A stretch of DNA of 64,000 nucleotides. It comes from Eubacteriaceae bacterium. Lineage in GTDB: Bacteria; Bacillota; Clostridia; Lachnospirales; Lachnospiraceae. Positions 8,229 through 14,926 of this stretch are shown one piece after another; position 1 is the first letter of the stretch; every line of letters starts with the position of its first letter. Under the pieces are notes generated by a model. The model was given only the letters and a program-made list of their open reading frames with translations. It searched no databases and had not been told where the DNA came from. The translations under genes and the position numbers were made by a program. The stretch lies in assembly GCA_902362455.1 (NCBI GenBank), contig CABIWJ010000008.1, positions 62,001-126,000 of the forward strand. Direction: 5' to 3'.

Positions 8229-9014
8229 ATGGTTTTTGAAAAATTAAACGATAATCAGATTAAATGTGTACTTGATAAAGAAGATTTATTTTCCAGAAAA
8301 ATTAATATAAAGGATTTATTTTATGGTTCCCCGGAAACAGAACAGTTGTTTAAAGAAGTGGTTTCAAAAGCCCAGGTTAACTTTGATTTTAATACTCAGA
8401 AATTTCCTATATCTATTGATGCCATCCCCCTTCCCAATGATACTCTTGTAATAATTATTACTATAGTTGAAGATCCTGAAGAAATCGATTCAAGATTTTC
8501 AAGATTTACACCTGATCCTAATGCTGCATCAGACAAATTATTTTCATCCAAAGCAGATACATCTGCCGGTCATGAAGATATTTTTAGCTTTTTTAATAAT
8601 ATTGCAAATCAGATTTCTAATTCTCCTAAAGATTCACCGGAAAATCCTAATTTATTTGATTCAGCTAAAAATACTTCGCCTACATTTGAGAATGCTATTA
8701 TCGAGGCACCTTATGGTGTCACACCAGCATACACTATCATCTTCAAATTTGAAAATATTGATAAAATTATTGAACTCTCAAATATGCTTATAAAAATTTA
8801 CCATGACCAAAATTCATTATATAAACTTGGCACTTCCTATTATCTTTTTGTATACTATACCTTGGATAATAAAGAATATTTTTATAGAATATGCGATTTG
8901 ATAAGCGAATACGGAAATCTGGTTATTAACAGTCCGACTACGTTAGAACACATTTTAGAGCATGCTGAATTAATCATAGCCGATACCGCTATCCAGGAAT
9001 TATCGCAAATCTAA
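8229..9014 (+). CDS. mecA: Adapter protein MecA
   Basis: The 261-residue protein matches the MecA adaptor family, which brings substrates to the ClpC ATPase for unfolding and ClpP degradation. The N-terminal domain carries the family pattern (FEKLNDNQIKCVL, DLFYGSPETEQLF, DAIPLPNDTLVIIITIVEDP), and the C-terminal part, about residues 165-261, keeps the ferredoxin-like ClpC-binding layout (TIIFKFENIDKIIELSNM, then YYLFVYY). A Ser/Pro/Asn-rich linker joins the two. AAAGGAGG precedes the ATG. It is one of only three plus-strand genes in the window and is a single-gene unit bounded by its own promoter and a strong terminator. Confidence 0.92.
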   Translation: MVFEKLNDNQIKCVLDKEDLFSRKINIKDLFYGSPETEQLFKEVVSKAQVNFDFNTQKFPISIDAIPLPNDTLVIIITIVEDPEEIDSRFSRFTPDPNAASDKLFSSKADTSAGHEDIFSFFNNIANQISNSPKDSPENPNLFDSAKNTSPTFENAIIEAPYGVTPAYTIIFKFENIDKIIELSNMLIKIYHDQNSLYKLGTSYYLFVYYTLDNKEYFYRICDLISEYGNLVINSPTTLEHILEHAELIIADTAIQELSQI

Positions 9015-9072
9015 AGTCTAATCTAAGAATATCGAAACATCATATAATAATTTCGTAAATTTGAGCAAACAA

Positions 9073-9115
9073 AAAAATGTATCCTGATTTTATATATTTC
9101 ACAGGATACATTTTT
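9073..9115. terminator. Bidirectional terminator between mecA and the DUF1858 gene
   Basis: Arms 9073-9086 and 9102-9115 form a perfect 14-bp stem (core tgtatcctg/caggataca) with A-run and T-run ends and a 15-base loop. It sits between two convergent genes and should stop transcription from both sides. Confidence 0.88.
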
Positions 9116-9155
9116 CTGCCATACAAGGCTTTCAATTTATTTTATATTTACCCGA

Positions 9156-9359
9156 TTATTTTGTTGCTAAATAATCATTAATCTCTGATACTAATTCATC
9201 AGCATTTAATCCGTGAACCATTGCTGCTTCTTCAAGGCTTTCACCCTGTGCAGAAGGACAACCAATGCAATGCATTCCTGAACTAAGGAGAATTGGAATA
9301 ATTCCATCATCTATTCTAACAATTTCACCAATTAACATATCTTTTGAAACTTTTGACAT
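9156..9359 (-). CDS. DUF1858 (hybrid-cluster-associated redox disulfide) protein
   Basis: A 67-residue protein with the pattern [20 protein letters not shown], the CxxC-type signature of the DUF1858 family. These small proteins are thought to take part in thiol-disulfide chemistry and are often near hybrid cluster proteins or iron-sulfur biogenesis genes; no such neighbour is seen here apart from the ferredoxin. A GAGGTAATT stretch ends at the ATG, giving a usable SD. It is cytoplasmic with no signal or membrane segment and stands alone as a single gene. Confidence 0.85.
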   Translation of the reverse strand: MSKVSKDMLIGEIVRIDDGIIPILLSSGMHCIGCPSAQGESLEEAAMVHGLNADELVSEINDYLATK

Positions 9360-9540
9360 AAATTACCTCATTTCTGCGATGTTCCGGTTTTTATGCCATT
9401 ATTCGTATTAACATCGCTAAACAAATAATGACTTTATGGCACAATTATCACTTTTTTCGCCATCGCATACATTATATTACACGGCATTTATTAATGCAAC
9501 TTTATTTTGTAATTGCACTTTATTTAGAACGTAAAAATAC

Positions 9541-9569
9541 TTGAATAGTTCCTCTATTTGTATTAAAAT
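9541..9569 (+). promoter_or_regulatory. Putative promoter of the ferredoxin gene
   Basis: TTGAAT (9541-9546) and TAAAAT (9564-9569) are 17 bases apart on the plus strand, about 60 bases before the ferredoxin ATG. The 270-bp gap 9360-9629 otherwise contains only AT-rich sequence and imperfect copies of tgccattatt/aataatg. Confidence 0.4.
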
Positions 9570-9629
9570 AGCAATAAGATTTGAACACAAATCTGCGATT
9601 TACTTATATATTCTAAAGGAGGAAGAATT

Positions 9630-9800
9630 ATGGCACACGTAATTAACGACGGATGTTTAATGTGTGGAGCTTGCGCTGGCGCCTGTCCAGTAGGAGCAAT
9701 CTCTGAGGGTGCAGACAAATACGTTATCGATGCTGATACATGTATCGATTGCGGAGCTTGTGAAGGCGGATGTCCAGCAGGCGTTATCTCTGCAGAATAA
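9630..9800 (+). CDS. Clostridial-type 2[4Fe-4S] ferredoxin
   Basis: A 56-residue protein with two classic cluster motifs, CLMCGACAGACP and CIDCGACEGGCP, each CxxCxxC...CP. It is a low-potential electron carrier for enzymes such as pyruvate:ferredoxin oxidoreductase and hydrogenase in anaerobes. AAAGGAGG (9615-9622) is ideally spaced before the ATG. Codon use is strongly biased towards frequent codons (GGA, GCA, GGC), as expected for a highly expressed gene, and local GC is higher than in the neighbours. It has its own promoter and a strong terminator, so it is a monocistronic unit. Confidence 0.96.
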   Translation: MAHVINDGCLMCGACAGACPVGAISEGADKYVIDADTCIDCGACEGGCPAGVISAE

Positions 9801-9830
9801 TCATTCCACATTTTTAAAATAAGACAAAAT

Positions 9831-9874
9831 AATAAGACCATTACACTAACTATATTAGGTGTAATGGTCTTATT
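9831..9874. terminator. Terminator after the ferredoxin gene
   Basis: Arms 9831-9846 and 9859-9874 form a perfect 16-bp stem (core agaccattacac) with T-rich DNA after it on both strands. It ends the ferredoxin transcript and may also end the small minus-strand gene at 9906-9986. Confidence 0.88.
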
Positions 9875-9905
9875 TGTTAATTATTATTATCTTTTGTATT
9901 ATCTA

Positions 9906-9986
9906 TTATTCATAGATATGTTTTTTCTTTTCTTTACTTTTGACCTGTTTCTTTTTAAGTGGATGTTTTGGATTCTTATCTGCCAT
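9906..9986 (-). CDS. Lys-rich 26-residue mini-protein
   Basis: The reverse strand carries ATG at 9986 and a stop at 9906-9908, encoding 26 residues that begin MADKNPKHPLKKKQVK and end KKKHIYE. AAAGAGG lies nine bases upstream of the ATG, as good as for neighbouring real genes. Eleven of 26 residues are Lys, with His and Pro, so the product would be strongly basic and probably binds nucleic acid or ribosomes; that is inference. It lies between the ferredoxin terminator and hsp20 (which ends at 10043), about 57 bases after hsp20, so it could be expressed with hsp20. I do not recognise a family. Confidence 0.5.
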   Translation of the reverse strand: MADKNPKHPLKKKQVKSKEKKKHIYE

Positions 9987-10042
9987 AACTTATCGCCTCT
10001 TTTCTATATTTAACAGGTTATATAAGATTCTTCTATCTAAGA

Positions 10043-10504
10043 TTATCCTTCAATAGCAATATATTTGTTTTCTTCAACTTCTTTGGCCTCTTTCTTTGGA
10101 ACAAAGAGTTTTAAGATACCATGTTTAAATTCACCTTTAATGTCTTCCTGTTTTACTTCACTGCCAACATAAAAGCTTCTCTCACATGCTCCGGCATAAC
10201 GTTCCCTACGAATGTAATGTCCAGTTTCTTTATCCTTTTCATCTTTGTCAAGACCTTTAGCTGCGCTAATTGTCAGGTAACCATTTTCAAGTGAAGCCTT
10301 AACTTCATCTTTTGTAAATCCAGGTAAGTCAATTTCTAATTCATAACCGTTATCATTCTCTTTAATATCGGTTTTCATTATTCTTCCTGCTTTCTTACCA
10401 TATAATTTCTTATCCACATTTCTCATATCTTTATCATTATAAAATGGGAAATCATCAAACCAGTCATCAAATAAATTTTCTCCAAAAATACTAGGCATTA
10501 ACAT
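10043..10504 (-). CDS. Hsp20/alpha-crystallin small heat shock protein
   Basis: A 153-residue cytoplasmic holdase chaperone. The alpha-crystallin domain covers about residues 42-140, with the family motifs YELEIDLPGFTKDEVKASL, GYLTISA and the GILKLFVPK beta-strand near the end. The N-terminus (FDDWFDDFPFY) is the short aromatic/acidic arm typical of clostridial members. AAAGGAGA lies before the first ATG at 10504, which I prefer over the next ATG two codons on. The gene has its own promoter overlapped by a CIRCE-like operator at 10648-10674, so expression should be controlled by HrcA. The leader is about 120 bases. Confidence 0.94.
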   Translation of the reverse strand: MLMPSIFGENLFDDWFDDFPFYNDKDMRNVDKKLYGKKAGRIMKTDIKENDNGYELEIDLPGFTKDEVKASLENGYLTISAAKGLDKDEKDKETGHYIRRERYAGACERSFYVGSEVKQEDIKGEFKHGILKLFVPKKEAKEVEENKYIAIEG

Positions 10505-10631
10505 AAGTCATCTCTCCTTTTCTAAAATACTATGTTTGTTTACCATGTTTCTCTGGAACTGGGATGTTCAGGGAGCTCATAGGACTTACTTCATATCCTT
10601 TTTTTGCATCCCTTTCCTTTGTTCTAGGTGT

Positions 10632-10660
10632 AATATAACACTTATTATTAGCAATGTCAA
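10632..10660 (-). promoter_or_regulatory. hsp20 promoter
   Basis: On the minus strand a perfect TTGACA (10655-10660) and TATATT (10632-10637) are separated by 17 bases. The -35 box lies inside the CIRCE-like element. Confidence 0.75.
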
Positions 10661-10674
10661 GAGGTGAGTGCTAT
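10648..10674. promoter_or_regulatory. CIRCE-like HrcA operator
   Basis: The sequence ttagcaatg, nine bases, gagtgctat fits the CIRCE pattern TTAGCACTC-N9-GAGTGCTAA, with two changes in the left arm and one in the right. It overlaps the hsp20 -35 box, the expected place for HrcA repression that is lifted by heat shock. Confidence 0.72.
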
Positions 10675-10704
10675 TTTTTTGTGAACATTTTGTGAACATT
10701 CTTT

Positions 10705-12114
10705 TTATTCATTTATTCTATTTTTAAATGCGGACACAGCAACAATAATTCCTGCAATCATTATTATTACTAATTCCATAACCTGCGTAGTATCACCAGT
10801 CTTTGGAGCTTTTGCATTTGACGTTTTTGTATCTGTTGCTTTCTCTTCTAAATTGTTATTATCGTTCTTACCAATAACTTCATTGCTATTATTATCATTA
10901 TTATCAGAATCATTTCTGCTATTATCATCTGTGCTATATACAAGTGCATATGTCGAAAATTTATCCGTGTCAAATGAAATTGTACCGTTTTCCTTATCAT
11001 AGATAACCGGTATCTTAGCAAATGATTTGCTTCCGTCAGCCTCCATATGCTCGCGAATTATATAAAAGCTGCCATCTTTGCCCTTTAAATCATCAGCAAG
11101 ATTAAATGTAACTGTCAGATTATTGGTAAGTTCTGTTAACTTATTTTCCCATGCTTCAGTCTTGTTTCCTTTATTAATAACACTGTATAAATTCATGTCA
11201 AGATATGCGCTTACCACGTCATTTCCCACATTTTCTTTTATATCACCCTCTAAAACAGCTGCCTCATTTTCTGACAAATCCTTAACTTCTAGTCGGATAT
11301 TGCCTGAATCCACAACATTTTCACCATTAGAAATGCTTCCTGACTTCACATCCGAACTCTCTGTATTAATAATATCATTTGTCTTAGTAAATAAAGCACT
11401 CAGATGAAGATTTGTACGAGGCATTATAAATGTAAATGTACTGACTTCGCTGCCTGCTGTTATTGTGTTTCCGTTTAATGAACCTGCCACAAACTGATAA
11501 CCATAATCAGGCTTAATTTTTACAGTAACCATACTATCAGGTTTAATTGCCACCAGACCAACTTTTTCATTCTGGTCATTTATATTTTCAATGCCGTTGC
11601 TTCCATCAGGCAGTATTGCTGAGATTATCCTGACACTTCCATTTGCAACCTTACCATCTTCACCAAATGTATCGTCATAAGCCCAGGTAACCGTATAGAC
11701 ACCGCTGCCCGCCTTACTTATCTCGATATCATACATATCTGCTTCTGCAACGGTGTAGACCTGCCAGCCATCTTCTTCCACACCATCTACTTTATCTCCA
11801 TTAATTTTAGCCTCAATGGAATATCCAAACTGCGGAAGAATTGATATCTTATGCATATCAGCTTTTTCCACATTAACCATATTATCTGTTACCACGCAAT
11901 CATCAACTTTAATGTATGGTCCAAAAGTATCTAATAATTCCAGTCCTGACTTAATGTTTACTGTTACCGTCTTAGGATTAACTAATCTTACATCTGCGCC
12001 TTGCACATTTTCACCTGATAGCATTGTCCCAAACACACATATCATAACTAAGCCTAGTAACCATGCCATTTTATTCTTAAATTTTAATGACTTTTTCTTC
12101 TTTGTCTTAACCAT
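10705..12114 (-). CDS. Sortase-anchored surface protein with internalin-type repeats
   Basis: About 469 residues. A basic N-terminus (KTKKKKSLKFKNK) and a hydrophobic core (WLLGLVMICVFGTML) form a signal peptide. The C-terminus has an APKTGD sorting motif, a hydrophobic helix and the tail FKNRINE, so a sortase probably links it to peptidoglycan. The middle is made of beta-rich segments with InlB B-repeat-like and Gram-positive surface features, then an Asn/Asp/Ser-rich spacer. No catalytic motif is visible; adhesion is the best guess. An upstream ATG at 12135 is in frame, but AGGTGA sits just before the ATG at 12114, so I choose that. The gene starts 24 bases after the MFS/LuxR fusion ends, so the two are probably cotranscribed. 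Confidence 0.78.
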   Translation of the reverse strand: MVKTKKKKSLKFKNKMAWLLGLVMICVFGTMLSGENVQGADVRLVNPKTVTVNIKSGLELLDTFGPYIKVDDCVVTDNMVNVEKADMHKISILPQFGYSIEAKINGDKVDGVEEDGWQVYTVAEADMYDIEISKAGSGVYTVTWAYDDTFGEDGKVANGSVRIISAILPDGSNGIENINDQNEKVGLVAIKPDSMVTVKIKPDYGYQFVAGSLNGNTITAGSEVSTFTFIMPRTNLHLSALFTKTNDIINTESSDVKSGSISNGENVVDSGNIRLEVKDLSENEAAVLEGDIKENVGNDVVSAYLDMNLYSVINKGNKTEAWENKLTELTNNLTVTFNLADDLKGKDGSFYIIREHMEADGSKSFAKIPVIYDKENGTISFDTDKFSTYALVYSTDDNSRNDSDNNDNNSNEVIGKNDNNNLEEKATDTKTSNAKAPKTGDTTQVMELVIIMIAGIIVAVSAFKNRINE

Positions 12115-12138
12115 ATTTCTCACCTGCTTTCTCATATT

Positions 12139-13542
12139 TTATACATTCTTTCTCCAATTATAATAAAACTGTATAAGACCAATACGTGATTTCGTATCAG
12201 TTTTATTATTCAAATTGGTTATATGTCTGTATAACACTGCTCTCGACATTGAGATTTTAACCGCTATATCCTGTACATTTTCATCAGAAATTAACAGCGT
12301 TTTCAGCACTTCACTTTCCCTTGGCGTAAGTGAGAATTTCTCACAGAATGTCCGGAATTTTTCTTCTTCATCTGCCTCATAAGTCACTTTTTCCTTTTCA
12401 TCTGTATCTGTTTTTCTTTCAAACTGATTTGAATAAATATACAGAACAATACTTATCAACGCAAACAGGCATAAAGCTGTGATTATAATTAGCATTACGT
12501 CGTTCTTAAGCAGGGCAACTGACAACGCTCCCGTAAGTATGGCGCACAAATTATTAGTAGCACGCCCAAGTCCCGCAAAAAGTTTCGGGACTTTCGTATT
12601 CCCCGACAACTCTATAAATGCTGTAGAAAAGAACACAACAAAGAACCCTGCCGAGATGTAGAAAAGTATTAACCCAACTAAGAAAGGTCCTCCCAGTTCA
12701 GTAACTACGACACATATTGTAGACAACAGCGTTACACAATACATTGTAATATTCATATATTTTCGTTCACCAATATCATATATAAAGCCTGCCATCAGAC
12801 CGCTTAGAGCAAGAATAAGCCGTGGCCATTGTCCAATATCGACGCTCCCGCCTGCGTGTACTAAAGTTACGGAAATATTTAATGTAGAGAAAATGCAGCT
12901 CATAAGTACAACTGCAAGTGTCAAGGCTACACCTGCAATTAAAGGGCTCTTCATATTTCCCATTCCATTTATGTACAATACATTTTCATCTGGTATATAA
13001 TCTTCTAACTTCATAATCAGCACCACGAATACTGCTAGTGTCACTGCTACGAATACCGATTCTCCAAGTTCACTAAATACCAGATTATTATTAATAAACT
13101 GCATAAATATACCAAGTGCATACGCAATACCAATATTTTCTGCTAAATGTTTACGCTCGCTTATGACAACGCTGAATATATAATGAATCTCACCTCCTAA
13201 TATTCCTAATACAGCAAACAACAGACACCCCGGCAGCAATACTGACATATACGAACTGTGCCTGCATATCGTAAAAATGCATATTATACCGGCCAATGCG
13301 CTTGCAAATGCCATAATGTATTTGCTGCTGCCACTTATGATTTTGTCCAGTATCGGATATAAGAAGAATCCCATACAGCTTGCTCCAAGAATATAGCTTT
13401 CTGCCAACACCACACTCTCTGAACTTGCAACATATGTCATCATATTGTCAAACATATATTCTGCGCCCAGAAATACAAAGTTGAAAAATGCCAATGCGAC
13501 TACAGACAAAATTCTTTTTCTGTTTTCTAAATCTATCTTCAT
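12139..13542 (-). CDS. 12-TM MFS-like membrane protein with C-terminal LuxR-type HTH
   Basis: A 467-residue fusion. Residues about 10-385 hold roughly twelve hydrophobic helices arranged like a major-facilitator protein, and the C-terminus from about 405 is a LuxR/GerE helix-turn-helix (FSLTPRESEVLKTLLISDENVQDIAVKISMSRAVLYRHI). This makes a membrane-bound regulator in which the transporter-like part probably senses a ligand and the DNA-binding part faces the cytoplasm. Such fusions are known from Eggerthellaceae and some Lachnospiraceae. GAGG precedes the ATG at a longish distance. The downstream surface protein is the nearest candidate target. Upstream DNA holds a heptamer array and a palindrome shared with the next LuxR gene. 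Confidence 0.8.
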   Translation of the reverse strand: MKIDLENRKRILSVVALAFFNFVFLGAEYMFDNMMTYVASSESVVLAESYILGASCMGFFLYPILDKIISGSSKYIMAFASALAGIICIFTICRHSSYMSVLLPGCLLFAVLGILGGEIHYIFSVVISERKHLAENIGIAYALGIFMQFINNNLVFSELGESVFVAVTLAVFVVLIMKLEDYIPDENVLYINGMGNMKSPLIAGVALTLAVVLMSCIFSTLNISVTLVHAGGSVDIGQWPRLILALSGLMAGFIYDIGERKYMNITMYCVTLLSTICVVVTELGGPFLVGLILFYISAGFFVVFFSTAFIELSGNTKVPKLFAGLGRATNNLCAILTGALSVALLKNDVMLIIITALCLFALISIVLYIYSNQFERKTDTDEKEKVTYEADEEEKFRTFCEKFSLTPRESEVLKTLLISDENVQDIAVKISMSRAVLYRHITNLNNKTDTKSRIGLIQFYYNWRKNV

Positions 13543-13585
13543 TCGTGTAGTGTTCCTCTCTTCTTAAATCTAATAATTAAAACTC

Positions 13586-13633
13586 AGATTTCAAACTTTA
13601 TGCTTTATACTTCAACTTTCAAGTTTCAAATCT
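13586..13633. repeat. Imperfect inverted repeat in the MFS/LuxR leader
   Basis: Arms agatttcaaactt (13586-13598) and aagtttcaaatct (13621-13633) match 12 of 13 as an inverted repeat, 22 bases apart. The region also holds several TTGAA-like words. It lies 45-90 bases upstream of the start codon and could fold in the mRNA or bind a regulator. Confidence 0.45.
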
Positions 13634-13681
13634 CTAATCTCTAATCTCTAATCTCTAATCTCTAATCTCTAATCTCTAATC
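13629..13681. repeat. Tandem heptamer array (aatctct), about 7.5 copies
   Basis: Fifty-three bases consist of perfect head-to-tail copies of a 7-bp unit (GATTAGA on the coding strand of the downstream gene). It lies about 90-140 bases upstream of the MFS/LuxR fusion start, within the predicted leader if the 13714-13741 promoter is used. Perfect short tandem arrays can change copy number by slipped-strand replication. The 455-bp gap 13543-13997 contains this array, two inverted repeats, a promoter and a terminator but no gene. Confidence 0.9.
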
Positions 13682-13713
13682 AATATTATATATATTACAA
13701 GATTTATGTCTAT

Positions 13714-13741
13714 ATTATAAACAAATGTCACCCATATTCAA
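13714..13741 (-). promoter_or_regulatory. Putative promoter of the MFS/LuxR gene
   Basis: On the minus strand TTGAAT (13736-13741) and TATAAT (13714-13719) are 16 bases apart. The -35 lies in the loop of the 13723-13751 palindrome, so a protein bound there would cover the promoter. Confidence 0.5.
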
Positions 13742-13751
13742 GGTGACATTT
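13723..13751. promoter_or_regulatory. Palindrome copy 1: AAATGTCACC-N9-GGTGACATTT
   Basis: A perfect 10-bp inverted repeat with a 9-base centre. The same 10-9-10 architecture with one changed base occurs at 16500-16528 upstream of the second LuxR gene. It lies on the predicted promoter of the MFS/LuxR fusion. A shared operator is the simplest reading; an RNA hairpin is the alternative. Confidence 0.6.
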
Positions 13752-13936
13752 GTCTCTAACTGCAGTTTTTATAACATTTGTGTAGCTTTTGCACGATATT
13801 TAATTGTTCTATTTATATAATAACTTCTTTAATTGTTCCCACAACATTTATATTTTCTTATATCTTATTTTGGTATATTTTTAATCTTTTTCTTAAAGGC
13901 AAATTCTATCTAAAAATATACTATTATTCCAAGACA

Positions 13937-13973
13937 CAAAAAAAGCTGCAATAAAACTTTTCGTATTATTGCA
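13937..13973 (-). terminator. Terminator of the twin-receiver gene
   Basis: Arms tgcaataa (13947-13954) and ttattgca (13966-13973) form an 8-bp stem followed on the minus strand by a run of seven T. It lies 25 bases past the stop codon at 13998. Confidence 0.8.
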
Positions 13974-13997
13974 ACCGAACTATCTATGTAATATACC

Positions 13998-14864
13998 TTA
14001 GACTTCTAGCTTTGCATCCATGCATTTCTCAATAATTCTCGTAACTATTTCCTTATCAAGTGGCTTTAAGATACAACCTGCAGGTTTTAATCTGATAATT
14101 GATGCAATATTTCTCTTTTCTGCAATCTTCGTTAAGAACACAACCGGAAGTTTCCTTAATTCCTCATCGTTTCTTATCATTTCCAGCATTATCCTCCCCT
14201 CACACAGAGGCATTTCATAGCTTAAAAACATCATATCCGGTCTGTCTTTTTCTAACATACGCATTGCCTGTAATTCAGTACCCGCTGCTGATACTCTGTA
14301 TCTGTCTCCAATAATTGATTTCATATCGTTATAGATTTCATCATCATTATCTACCAGCAAAATATGTTTTCGTTTGTCAGCATCAGCTTCATTATCCAAT
14401 TCAGCTTCATCCCATATATCCGTTTTGTTTTTAATTTTATCCTCATTTTCTATATAGTTACTTACATCTGATATATCTTTATGTTCTGCATTTTCATCTT
14501 CCGTTATATGCAATCTGTCCGCAATGCATTTCATAATATCCCTATTCTTAATAGGCCTATATAAATGTGTATACTGCGTTTTAGAATACAGCATCTCATA
14601 CTGCATCGTATCTTCTTTTTTACCTATGGTAATTATAGGAATAGCTGCATGTACAATCGTCAGGATATAGAATAGCTTTGAACTTATATTCTGATAACAA
14701 CTTATAAATACCACCACCATATCCGGTCTGAACATTCTAATCATATGCGATACATCTTCCGCATTCTTCATAGAACACAACTGAACCTGATACCGACTTA
14801 ACATAGCCTCTTGTATACAATGGGCCGTATCATTAAAATCTGCTACAAATAAAATTCTTTTCAT
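13998..14864 (-). CDS. Twin receiver-domain protein lacking the phospho-acceptor Asp
   Basis: The 288-residue protein has two CheY-like domains (about 1-112 and 165-285) joined by an acidic linker, and no output domain. In the C-terminal receiver the acidic pair (LLVDNDDE), the Thr (VVFLTK) and the Lys (ILKPLD) are present, but the phosphorylation site Asp is Ser in MMFLSYEMPLCEG (codon AGC). The N-terminal receiver also has Ser at that position (VVVFISC) and lacks most acidic residues. It is probably a pseudo-receiver that works by protein contacts. AGGAGGG precedes the ATG. It follows the LuxR gene 14927-16393 by 62 bases and may be in the same operon. Confidence 0.75.
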   Translation of the reverse strand: MKRILFVADFNDTAHCIQEAMLSRYQVQLCSMKNAEDVSHMIRMFRPDMVVVFISCYQNISSKLFYILTIVHAAIPIITIGKKEDTMQYEMLYSKTQYTHLYRPIKNRDIMKCIADRLHITEDENAEHKDISDVSNYIENEDKIKNKTDIWDEAELDNEADADKRKHILLVDNDDEIYNDMKSIIGDRYRVSAAGTELQAMRMLEKDRPDMMFLSYEMPLCEGRIMLEMIRNDEELRKLPVVFLTKIAEKRNIASIIRLKPAGCILKPLDKEIVTRIIEKCMDAKLEV

Positions 14865-14926
14865 AATCGTCCCTCCTGATATTCAGTGGTAGTAGTTCTA
14901 TACAAATATTTCATTTCCTGCGTAAA

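Noticed and set aside
9563..9841. Minus-strand open frame over the ferredoxin gene
   Set aside because: The plus-strand ferredoxin has both cluster motifs and an ideal SD; the reverse frame has no SD and no family.
10505..10631. Small leader ORFs (7 and 16 codons) in the hsp20 leader
   Set aside because: Neither has a ribosome binding site, and the leader is adequately explained by the CIRCE-regulated promoter.
13629..13681. CRISPR-like array
   Set aside because: Units are 7 bp, head to tail, without spacers; no cas genes in the window.
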